Positions 1 to 6,813 of a DNA stretch of 16,978 nucleotides are shown here, piece by piece. Origin of the DNA: Bacteroidales bacterium UBA2716 (GTDB taxonomy: Bacteria > Bacteroidota > Bacteroidia > Bacteroidales > UBA932); the NCBI GenBank assembly GCA_002354005.1, contig DEKS01000041.1, forward strand, positions 10,958-27,935, given 5' to 3'. Each line of letters opens with the position of its first letter. Position 1 is the first letter of the stretch. The notes under the pieces were generated by a model that was given only the letters and a program-made list of their open reading frames with translations, did not search any database and was not told the DNA's origin. The position numbers were made by a program, and so were the translations under genes.

Positions 1-23
1 AATCACGACTTTTTCACGACCCT

Positions 24-66
24 AAAAGAAATCAAGCACTTTCGGAAACCCGTAAGTGCTTGATTT
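24..66 (-). terminator. Intrinsic terminator of tRNA-Pro
   Basis: A perfect 13-bp inverted repeat (AAATCAAGCACTT at 29-41 against AAGTGCTTGATTT at 54-66) encloses a 12-nt loop. On the minus strand it lies 7 nt past the 3' end of tRNA-Pro and is followed by a T-rich tail (TTTCTTTT). Position and shape fit a Rho-independent terminator for the tRNA transcript. Bases 1-23 hold only a short direct repeat (TCACGAC twice) and no supportable gene. Confidence 0.8.
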
Positions 67-73
67 TCAGAAG

Positions 74-146
74 TCTGGATGACTGGACTTGAACCAGCGA
101 CCTCCTGGTCCCTAACCAGGTGCGCTACCAACTGCGCCACATCCAG
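74..146 (-). tRNA. tRNA-Pro, anticodon AGG
   Basis: The 73-nt cloverleaf is complete: acceptor CTGGATG/CATCCAG, D-stem GCGC/GCGC with an AGTTGGTA loop, anticodon stem CCTGG/CCAGG, five-base variable region AGGTC, and T-arm GCTGG-TTCAAGT-CCAGT. The anticodon loop is TTAGGGA, so positions 34-36 read AGG, which decodes proline CCU. C1-G72, discriminator A73 and G35-G36-G37 are the usual bacterial proline identity features. The 3' CCA is not encoded. A34 is unusual for a bacterial proline tRNA, where U34, G34 or C34 is normal. The gene has its own promoter and terminator and stands alone, divergent from thrE. Confidence 0.9.
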
Positions 147-158
147 AAGATTGGAACG

Positions 159-189
159 CAAATGTACGGCTTTTTTTGCAATCGGCAAA
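159..189 (-). promoter_or_regulatory. Bacteroidetes-type promoter of tRNA-Pro
   Basis: On the minus strand TTTG (186-189) is followed after 19 nt by TACATTTG (159-166), a full match to -33 TTTG / -7 TAnnTTTG. Transcription would start about 5 nt downstream, some 8 nt before the mature tRNA 5' end. It shares the 147-236 intergenic region with the oppositely directed thrE promoter. Confidence 0.75.
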
Positions 190-209
190 ATTTATTTTCA
201 TAAAAATAC

Positions 210-217
210 TATATTTG
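210..217 (+). promoter_or_regulatory. -7 element of the thrE promoter
   Basis: TATATTTG matches TAnnTTTG and ends 19 nt before the thrE start codon. No TTTG lies at the expected -33 distance, so only the -7 half is supported. The predicted leader is short, about 14 nt, and lacks a clear Shine-Dalgarno sequence. Confidence 0.55.
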
Positions 218-236
218 CACGGATAAAAGTTAGGTT

Positions 237-1514
237 ATGGAACAAAAGCCGGATTTTGCTGAGGTACTGGACGTGGCTTCCGAGGCCGGGCACATCCTAC
301 TGGAGAATGGCGCGGAGATTTCCCGTGTGGAGGATATCATGAACCGGATATCCACGCACTTCGGGGTGAACTCCGGCAATTTCTTCGTGCTCTCCAACGG
401 CGTTTTCACCAGTGGAAAGGCGGAGAAGGTGCATAAGTCCGGCGGACAGGCCTCTACCTATGCCAATGTGGCGTTTATTCCCATCCGGGCCACGCAGCTT
501 TCCCGGGTGACGGCCGTCAACCGGCTCAGTTATGACATTTCGGCGGGCCGATGCTCCTTGGAACAGGCCCGTGAACGGCTGGAGCAAATCAAGACAATGC
601 CTCTCAAGCCCTTCTGGGAGCAACTGGTGGCAACGACCTTTAGCGCGGGTGCCTTCTCGGCGGTATTCGGCGGAAGCTTCACCGATTGCGCTGCAGCCTG
701 CATCGCGGGTTTCGTGCTTTTCTTTTACATGCAATTTGTCAGTTCTCGTTACCTTTCCCGAATTGTGGGCGGCATTTCCAGCGCCATGGTGGCCAGTTTG
801 GTTTCCATCTCCTGCTGGCGCCTGGGGCTGGGAGACAGCCTGAGCGACATTATCATTGGTGCCATTATGCCGCTTATCCCGGGCGTGCCGTTTACCAATG
901 GTGTGCGGGATTTGGCCAATTCGGACTATCTGGCGGGCCTGACGCGGCTTACGGATGCCATGCTGGGCTTTTTCTGCATTGCCATGGGCGTATCCGTGGC
1001 CTTTATGCTGGACGGCGCCGTCTTTGGCGGTGTCATCCATCTCACCGGCGTTACGGCCAGCCCTCAGACAGCCGGTTATTTCTGGCAAGCGGTGGCGGCT
1101 TTTATCGGCACGCTGGGTTTCGCCATTTTGTATGGTGTGGACAGGGAACAGTATTGGGTTTCCGGATTGGTGGGTGTAGCAGGGTGGATGGTTTATCTGT
1201 TGGTGGTGCGCCTTGGCGGACTCACGGCGCCTATCGCTTCGCTTGCTGCCGCCCTGGTAGTGTGTCTCCTGTCCCGTTTCTCGGCCGTCCCTACGCGCTG
1301 CCCGGCGCAGGTGTTCATTATTTGCGGCATCTTCACGCTGGTACCGGGCGCCGGCATTTTCTGGTTCTCCTATTACCTGACATCCGGTCAGTATGCCATG
1401 TCCATGACAAGCGGTTTCATGGCCGTAAAAGTGGCCATCGCCATTGTGCTGGGTATTGTCCTGGCCATGGAACTCCCGCAGCGCCTGTTCAGCCGCCGCA
1501 AAGGAGCCCATTAG
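237..1514 (+). CDS. thrE: Threonine/serine exporter, ThrE family
   Basis: This 425-aa inner-membrane protein matches the ThrE family, which exports threonine and serine by proton-motive force. The N-terminal half (ThrE domain, formerly DUF1212) starts with a soluble region of about 125 residues containing E24, N24-G25-type ENGAEISRVED (residues 23-33). Hydrophobic segments follow from about 128, with the conserved PGVPFTNGVRDL at 215-226. The C-terminal half (ThrE_2, formerly DUF3815) spans about 275-415 and carries LVPG at 368-371. I see roughly ten membrane segments, so this is the fused one-chain form; many bacteria split the two halves into separate genes. The start is the first ATG after the -7 box. 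It sits 56 nt upstream of aspartokinase, which makes the threonine precursor, so an overflow-export role is plausible. Substrate is inferred from family only. Confidence 0.88.
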   Translation: MEQKPDFAEVLDVASEAGHILLENGAEISRVEDIMNRISTHFGVNSGNFFVLSNGVFTSGKAEKVHKSGGQASTYANVAFIPIRATQLSRVTAVNRLSYDISAGRCSLEQARERLEQIKTMPLKPFWEQLVATTFSAGAFSAVFGGSFTDCAAACIAGFVLFFYMQFVSSRYLSRIVGGISSAMVASLVSISCWRLGLGDSLSDIIIGAIMPLIPGVPFTNGVRDLANSDYLAGLTRLTDAMLGFFCIAMGVSVAFMLDGAVFGGVIHLTGVTASPQTAGYFWQAVAAFIGTLGFAILYGVDREQYWVSGLVGVAGWMVYLLVVRLGGLTAPIASLAAALVVCLLSRFSAVPTRCPAQVFIICGIFTLVPGAGIFWFSYYLTSGQYAMSMTSGFMAVKVAIAIVLGIVLAMELPQRLFSRRKGAH

Positions 1515-1516
1515 CG

Positions 1517-1548
1517 TTTGCGATTGTGTAAATAATTCATTATGTTTG
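1517..1548 (+). promoter_or_regulatory. Promoter of the aspartokinase-lysA operon
   Basis: TTTG (1517-1520) and TATGTTTG (1541-1548) are separated by 20 nt, a full -33/-7 Bacteroidetes match. The -33 box begins two bases after the thrE stop codon. The operon can therefore start independently of thrE, with a leader of about 18 nt before the ATG at 1571. Confidence 0.75.
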
Positions 1549-1570
1549 CGTTTCAAAAACGGACGCAGAC

Positions 1571-2884
1571 ATGATAATTATGAAATTTGGTGGCACGTCG
1601 GTTGGTTCGGCTGCCAGAATGAAGCAGGTCGCCACGCTGGTGCAGGCGCAGGATCATCCTTTTGTGGTGTTGTCGGCCATGTCGGGTACCACCAATTCCC
1701 TGGTTGAGATATGCGGATATCTGTATAACCGTAATCCGGACGGTGCGCGGGAAACCATTGGCCGACTGGAAGAAAAGTACCTGAAAACCATCCGTGAACT
1801 GTATGCCACGGAAGAATCCCTTGCTTTGGCCCGGGAGTTCATCCACTCCTGCTTTGAGGGGATTTCCTCGGCCACACGGGAGCTTTTTGGTCCCATCCAG
1901 GAGCGAATGATTCTGGCCCAGGGAGAGCTCCTTTCCACTCGAATGATGGAACTGTACCTGAAGGAACAGGGCGTGAATGTCCTGCTTATCCCGGCGCTGG
2001 AGTTCATGCGCACGGACATTCACGGAGAGCCGGATCAGGATTATATATCGGCTCACTTGAAGCCTTTTCTTTCCCAAAAGGCCGATTTGTACCTGACGCA
2101 GGGCTATATCTGCCGCAATGCCCATTCGGAGGTGGACAATCTCCAGCGAGGCGGCAGCGACTACACTGCTTCGCTCATCGGCGCGGCTACAGGTGCAGAG
2201 GAAATCCAGATATGGACCGATATTGACGGCATGCACAACAACGATCCCCGCCTGGTTAAAGGGACATCGGCCGTACGCCATCTGCACTTTGAGGAGGCGG
2301 CGGAACTGGCCTACTTCGGCGCAAAAATCCTGCATCCCACCTGTATCCAGCCGGCCAAATTCGCCAATATTCCGGTGCGCCTGAAAAACACCATGGAGCC
2401 GGATGCCCCCGGAACGCTTATTGACAATCGTCCGGATACCGGCACCATCAAAGCCGTGGCGGCCAAGGACAATATTACCGCCATCAAAATAAAGAGCTCG
2501 CGGATGCTCCTGGCCCATGGTTTCCTCCGCAAGGTCTTTGAGATTTTTGAGAGCTATCGCACCTCCATCGACATGATTTGCACCTCGGAGGTGGGTGTGT
2601 CCGTTTCTGTGGACGATACCCGCTACCTGAGTGAAATCGTACACGACCTCAAAAAATACGGTACGGTCACGGTGGATGTGGACATGTGCATCGTGTGCGT
2701 GGTGGGCGATATGGACTGGGAGAACCTGGGCTTTGAGTCCCGCGTCATGGCCGCGATGGAAAACATTCCGGTGAGAATGGTGAGCTACGGCGGAAGCAAT
2801 TACAATATTTCCATGCTGGTGAAAGGGGAGGACAAGGCAGCTGCGCTGCAGGTCCTCAGCCGTAATCTGTTTCCCGGATGCTAA
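1571..2884 (+). CDS. lysC: Aspartokinase (monofunctional, ACT-containing)
   Basis: The 437-aa enzyme phosphorylates L-aspartate with ATP, the first step to lysine, threonine, methionine and diaminopimelate. The kinase domain (1-295) opens with KFGGTSVG (5-12) and contains SAMSGTTNSL (35-44), the substrate-loop RGGSDYTAS (193-201) and WTDIDGMHNNDPR (215-227). Two ACT regulatory domains follow (about 302-437), the usual site of feedback inhibition by lysine or threonine. Length is like monofunctional AK III, and no homoserine dehydrogenase domain is fused. Which end product inhibits it cannot be read here. ATG 1571 is used; an in-frame ATG at 1580 (MKFGG) is an equally possible start. The stop codon overlaps the lysA start, so the two are surely co-transcribed and probably translationally coupled, which favours a lysine/DAP role. 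Confidence 0.93.
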   Translation: MIIMKFGGTSVGSAARMKQVATLVQAQDHPFVVLSAMSGTTNSLVEICGYLYNRNPDGARETIGRLEEKYLKTIRELYATEESLALAREFIHSCFEGISSATRELFGPIQERMILAQGELLSTRMMELYLKEQGVNVLLIPALEFMRTDIHGEPDQDYISAHLKPFLSQKADLYLTQGYICRNAHSEVDNLQRGGSDYTASLIGAATGAEEIQIWTDIDGMHNNDPRLVKGTSAVRHLHFEEAAELAYFGAKILHPTCIQPAKFANIPVRLKNTMEPDAPGTLIDNRPDTGTIKAVAAKDNITAIKIKSSRMLLAHGFLRKVFEIFESYRTSIDMICTSEVGVSVSVDDTRYLSEIVHDLKKYGTVTVDVDMCIVCVVGDMDWENLGFESRVMAAMENIPVRMVSYGGSNYNISMLVKGEDKAAALQVLSRNLFPGC

Positions 2885-4047
2885 AAGGAACCTACCCTAT
2901 AGAGCGCTTTCAGGGCCTCCAAACGCCCTTTTACTACTACGACACCGCGCTGCTGCAGCAAACCCTGGACACCATCCGGGAGCAGTTGAGAGACCGGCCG
3001 GAGTGGGTGGTCCACTATGCCGTGAAAGCGAATCACAATCCTGTACTGCTGCGCCAGATTGCCCGCGCCGGCTTTGGCGCAGACTGCGTGAGCGGCGGGG
3101 AAGTGCAGGCGGCGCTGGATGTCGGTTTTCCGCCCTCCAAAATCGTGTATGCCGGAGTAGGGAAGGCCGATTGGGAGATTCTCCTGGGCCTGGAGGCGGG
3201 TATCAGCCGCTTCAATGTGGAGTCGTCGGCGGAGTTGCAGGTCATCGCCCGCCTTGCCGCCGAGAAAGGCATGGTGGCTCCGGTGAGCCTGCGCGTAAAT
3301 CCGGACATCGGTGCGCACACCCTGGCCGGTATTACCACCGGACTGGCGGAGAATAAGTTTGGTATTTACCATGGCATGGTGGAGGACGTCGCTGCAAAGG
3401 CCATGGCCATGGAGTCTATTCACTTTTGCGGCCTGCATTTTCATATAGGCTCGCAAATTCTTGAGATGCAGGACTTTGTGGCGCTTTGTAACCGTATCAA
3501 CAATCTGGTAGAGCGGCTCACCCGGCGGGGAATTCCCGTAGAAGATATCAATGTCGGTGGCGGCCTGGGCATCGAATACGGTCATCCCAACCACCTTCCC
3601 ATGGCCGATTTTGCCGCTTATTTTAACACCTATAAGCGACACCTGCAGGGCGATTATCCTGTTCATTTTGAACTGGGCCGAAGCATCATTGCCCCCTGCG
3701 GAACCCTGATTACCCGGGTGCTGTACGTAAAAGAGGGGCTGGCGCGGCGCTTCGCTATAGTGGATGCCGGTATGAACGACCTGGTGCGGCCGGCCATGTA
3801 CCACGCGTTTCATCGGATCGAGAATCTGTCCTACGACGGCGCCGAGCAGGCCTACGATGTGGTGGGCCCCTGCTGCGAGAGTTCCGATGTCTTTGGAAAG
3901 GATATTGTGCTGGACGAATGCCACCGGGGCGATTTCATCGCCATCCGGAGCGCCGGTGCTTACGGTGAATCCATGGCCTCGCAGTACAACTGCAGGCCGC
4001 TGGCTCCGGCTGTCTTCAGCGAGACTCCAGAAGAACTTCCCGAATAA
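2878..4047 (+). CDS. lysA: Diaminopimelate decarboxylase
   Basis: This 389-aa PLP enzyme (fold type III, alanine-racemase-like barrel) decarboxylates meso-diaminopimelate to L-lysine, the last lysine step. Visible marks are the PLP-binding lysine K50 in HYAVKANHN (46-54), the phosphate-binding GGGLGIEYG, ELGRSIIAPCG, the CESSD motif supplying the cysteine that acts from the partner subunit, and GAYGESMASQYN near the C-terminus. The start ATG lies inside the end of lysC (7-nt overlap), and no other start keeps the conserved N-terminal segment. Carboxynorspermidine decarboxylase is a related family, but the CESSDVF and GAYG motifs and pairing with aspartokinase favour LysA. The 3' end overlaps hutI tail-to-tail by 32 nt with no terminator between them. 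Confidence 0.92.
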   Translation: MLKGTYPIERFQGLQTPFYYYDTALLQQTLDTIREQLRDRPEWVVHYAVKANHNPVLLRQIARAGFGADCVSGGEVQAALDVGFPPSKIVYAGVGKADWEILLGLEAGISRFNVESSAELQVIARLAAEKGMVAPVSLRVNPDIGAHTLAGITTGLAENKFGIYHGMVEDVAAKAMAMESIHFCGLHFHIGSQILEMQDFVALCNRINNLVERLTRRGIPVEDINVGGGLGIEYGHPNHLPMADFAAYFNTYKRHLQGDYPVHFELGRSIIAPCGTLITRVLYVKEGLARRFAIVDAGMNDLVRPAMYHAFHRIENLSYDGAEQAYDVVGPCCESSDVFGKDIVLDECHRGDFIAIRSAGAYGESMASQYNCRPLAPAVFSETPEELPE

Positions 4048-5221
4048 AAGGCGTCTGGTACTGATAGGCCAGTTTGGTGAGGTCCCAACCAGGTTCCGTG
4101 AGGATGAGCGCCGCTTTTTTGCCCACGGTAATGGAACCATACTCCCGGCTCAGGCCCATGGCATAGGCGCTGTTCAGGGTAACGGCGTTAAAAGCTTCTA
4201 CCGGCGTGAGTCGCATCTTGATGCAGCCCTGGGCCATGACAAAGCGCATGTCGCCGCTGGGCGAGGACCCCGGGTTGTAGTCGCTGGCAAGCGCCACGCC
4301 AAGGCCCGCTTTGATGTAATCTTTGGCCCGGCCGTAGGGGAGTCCCAGGAAGAAGGAACTGCCCGGCAGCATGGTGGGCATGGTCCGGCTTCCTTTTAGC
4401 GCGTCGATTTCGGCGTCGGTGGTGCGTTCCAAATGGTCCACCGAAAGCGCGCCGTGTTTAACGCCCACCTGCACGCCGCCGCTTACCGCCAGTTCGTTGG
4501 CGTGGATTTTGGGAATGAGTTTTCCTTTAGCCGCCGTAAGAATGCGGTCCGTGTCTTCCACGGTGAAAAAGCCTTCGTCGCAGAACACGTCTATGAAATC
4601 CGCCAGCTCCGCAGCCTCCGGAATAAGGTCGATAACCATCTGCACATATTCCTCGTGCGTGTACCCGCGGCCCACGGCGTGGGCGCCCAAATACGTGCTA
4701 CGAACCGCTGCAGGAACGCATTCTGCAATGCGCCGGATGACCCGCAGCATCTTAAGTTCTGCTTTAGGTGACAGACCGTAACCGCTCTTTATCTCCAAGG
4801 CCACGGTTCCTTTGTCCATCATCTCCCGTACGCGCGAAATGGACTGCTTGTACAGCTCTGCCTCGGAAATTTGCTGCAGATAATCGGCAGAATTCAGGAT
4901 GCCGCCGCCCCGGGCCGCGATTTCTTCATAGGACAGGCCGTTAATTTTGTCCAGGAATTCGCCGTCCCGGCTACCGGCATACACCACGTGCGTGTGACTG
5001 TCGCAGAAGCCGGGCATGAGCATGCCGCCCTGGGCGTCTGTCGGCGCCATCGCTTCGCTCAAAGGGCAGGTAGCCATTGGACCAAAACCGGCAATGCGGC
5101 CGTCCTCTATCCGGAGCCAGGCGTTCTCCAGCACGCCGGTTTGCCCCTGCGCATCGCCTTGAACCCGCAGCACCCCCTCCGGCTGGATGCCTACCAGTTC
5201 CCCGATGTTTGTGATAAGCAT
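4016..5221 (-). CDS. hutI: Imidazolonepropionase
   Basis: The 401-aa amidohydrolase-superfamily enzyme hydrolyses 4-imidazolone-5-propionate to N-formimino-L-glutamate, third step of histidine breakdown, in the cytoplasm. Metal and substrate residues are visible: H76 and H78 in DSHTHVVYAGSR (74-85), KSGYGL (145-150), H181 in YLGAHAV, H240 in KIHANELAVSGG, H263 in SVDHLE, and D314 in SDYNPGSSP (313-321), a family signature. Length is standard. It is the last gene of the minus-strand hut cluster, 91 nt after hutH, and lies tail-to-tail with lysA with a 32-nt overlap. No consensus promoter is seen in the gap, so it probably depends on upstream hut transcription. Confidence 0.95.
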   Translation of the reverse strand: MLITNIGELVGIQPEGVLRVQGDAQGQTGVLENAWLRIEDGRIAGFGPMATCPLSEAMAPTDAQGGMLMPGFCDSHTHVVYAGSRDGEFLDKINGLSYEEIAARGGGILNSADYLQQISEAELYKQSISRVREMMDKGTVALEIKSGYGLSPKAELKMLRVIRRIAECVPAAVRSTYLGAHAVGRGYTHEEYVQMVIDLIPEAAELADFIDVFCDEGFFTVEDTDRILTAAKGKLIPKIHANELAVSGGVQVGVKHGALSVDHLERTTDAEIDALKGSRTMPTMLPGSSFFLGLPYGRAKDYIKAGLGVALASDYNPGSSPSGDMRFVMAQGCIKMRLTPVEAFNAVTLNSAYAMGLSREYGSITVGKKAALILTEPGWDLTKLAYQYQTPFIREVLLESR

Positions 5222-5264
5222 GTCGTGGTACGTATTTTATTTATTCTCAATCATTTAAGGTCAT

Positions 5265-5291
5265 GGACGGGTGCTGAAAAACTCCCCGTCC
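5265..5291 (-). other. Intercistronic hairpin between hutH and hutI
   Basis: GGACGGG (5265-5271) pairs with CCCGTCC (5285-5291) across a 13-nt loop. No T-run follows on either strand, so it is not a standard terminator. It could stabilise or process the hut mRNA; the loop also contains an oligo-U stretch. Function unknown. Confidence 0.35.
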
Positions 5292-5312
5292 AATGGTATA
5301 AGTTGTTGTGTG

Positions 5313-6809
5313 TCAGTTGTTTGTGCTCCACGTATATTCCTGACGTATAAAGCCGACAGATGCTTCGATGAGCGGATGCATGTAGGTGTCGGTGCTCACG
5401 AAGGGAACGACCTGGCGGTAATCGGCAAAAATGCGCTCCAGAATAGGGGAACTCTTGGCGGGACGACGGAACTCCAGCGCCTGGGCGGCGTTGAACAGTT
5501 CAATGGCCAGCACGGTTTCCACATTGTCCACAATGCGCACCAGTTTGGTGGCGCTGTTGGAGCCCATGGAAACGTGGTCTTCCTGCCCCTGGGACGAGGG
5601 GATGGAGTCGCACGAGGCGGGCCAGCACAGCCCCTTGTTCTGGGAAACGATGCTGGCGGCCGTGTACTGCGGAATCATGAAGCCGCTGTTCAGGCCCGGT
5701 TCCGTGACCAGGTATTTGGGCAGGCCGCGAAGGCCATGGATGAGCTGGTAAGTTCTTCTTTCAGAGATACTTGCGAGTTCGCTCATGGCGATGGCCAGGG
5801 AGTCCATGGGAATGGCGATGGGTTCTCCGTGGAAGTTACCGGCCGAGATGACCATGTCCTCGTCCGGGAAAATATTGGGATTGTCCGTGGCGGAGTTAAT
5901 CTCATTCTCAATCACGGACTTAACGTACATGATGTTGTCTTTTACCGCGCCGTGCACCTGCGGAATGCAGCGGAAACTGTACGGGTCCTGCACATGTTCC
6001 TTGGGCCTGCGGATGAGTTCACTTCCTTCCAGGATGTCCATGAATTTCTCGCCGGTGAGAATCTGTCCTTTGTGCGGGCGCAGGTGGTGGGTGAGGGGAA
6101 GGAATGGTTCGATGCGGCCGTCGTAGGCGTCCAGCGACATGGCGCCAATCAGGTCGGCCCAGCGACTGAGGCGCATGCTTTTGAGGATGCTCCAGATGGC
6201 GTGGGCGCTCATGAACTGCGTGCCGTTCAGCAGCGCCAGGCCCTCTTTGCTCTGCAGGCGGATGGGTTCCCAGCCCAGTTCTTTCCAGACATCGGCGGCA
6301 GGACGGACTTCCCCTTTATACAGCACTTCTCCCAGGCCGATGAGCGGCAGGCTCAGGTGGGCCAGGGGAGCCAGGTCCCCGGAGGCGCCCAGAGAACCCT
6401 GCTGGTAAACCACGGGCAGGACATCCTCGTTGAACATGTCAATAAGGCGCTGCACCGTGATAAGCTGCGCGCCGGAGTGCCCGTAAGAGAGGGACTGCGC
6501 CTTCAGGAGGAGCATGAGTTTAACAATCTCCGGACGCACTTTTTCGCCGGCGCCGCACGCGTGCGACATCACCAGGTTGTGCTGCAGCTGGCTCAGGTCC
6601 TCCTTGGGAATGGTTACGTTGTACAGCGACCCAAAGCCGGTGGTAATGCCATAGATGGGCCGCCCGATATCGTCCATTTTGCGGTCCAGGTATTCGCGGC
6701 ATTTGACAATGGTCTCTACGGCCTCTTTTGACAGCGTCAGTTCTTCATGTTGGTCGATAATCTCTTTCACCCGTTCCAGGGAAAGATGTTCCGATGAGAT
6801 GGAATGCAT
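5313..6809 (-). CDS. hutH: Histidine ammonia-lyase
   Basis: The 498-aa enzyme eliminates ammonia from L-histidine to give trans-urocanate, the committing step. The Ala-Ser-Gly triad that cyclises into the MIO cofactor is A142-S143-G144 in GSLGASGDLAPLAH, and the catalytic tyrosine Y53 lies in YGITTGFG (53-60), the same number as in the Pseudomonas putida enzyme. SSQGQEDHVSMG near residue 400 is the conserved C-terminal active-site segment. Length is typical (about 500). The ATG lies 4 nt after the hutU stop codon, so tight coupling is expected. Other MIO enzymes (Tyr or Phe ammonia-lyases) are related, but the neighbours hutU and hutI settle histidine as substrate. Confidence 0.96.
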   Translation of the reverse strand: MHSISSEHLSLERVKEIIDQHEELTLSKEAVETIVKCREYLDRKMDDIGRPIYGITTGFGSLYNVTIPKEDLSQLQHNLVMSHACGAGEKVRPEIVKLMLLLKAQSLSYGHSGAQLITVQRLIDMFNEDVLPVVYQQGSLGASGDLAPLAHLSLPLIGLGEVLYKGEVRPAADVWKELGWEPIRLQSKEGLALLNGTQFMSAHAIWSILKSMRLSRWADLIGAMSLDAYDGRIEPFLPLTHHLRPHKGQILTGEKFMDILEGSELIRRPKEHVQDPYSFRCIPQVHGAVKDNIMYVKSVIENEINSATDNPNIFPDEDMVISAGNFHGEPIAIPMDSLAIAMSELASISERRTYQLIHGLRGLPKYLVTEPGLNSGFMIPQYTAASIVSQNKGLCWPASCDSIPSSQGQEDHVSMGSNSATKLVRIVDNVETVLAIELFNAAQALEFRRPAKSSPILERIFADYRQVVPFVSTDTYMHPLIEASVGFIRQEYTWSTNN

Positions 6810-6813
6810 AGAT

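Noticed and set aside
297..1556. Long open frame on the minus strand opposite thrE
   Set aside because: No recognisable domain, composition rich in His, Gly, Arg and Gln typical of an antisense frame in GC-rich DNA; thrE has clear family motifs and a promoter.
1553..2644. 363-codon open frame opposite aspartokinase
   Set aside because: Shadow of lysC with no domain or promoter.
2881..4140. 419-codon open frame opposite lysA
   Set aside because: Shadow of lysA; low-information His/Gln-rich product.
5271..6731. 486-codon open frame on the plus strand across hutH
   Set aside because: Antisense of hutH; no family resemblance, and hutH is certain.
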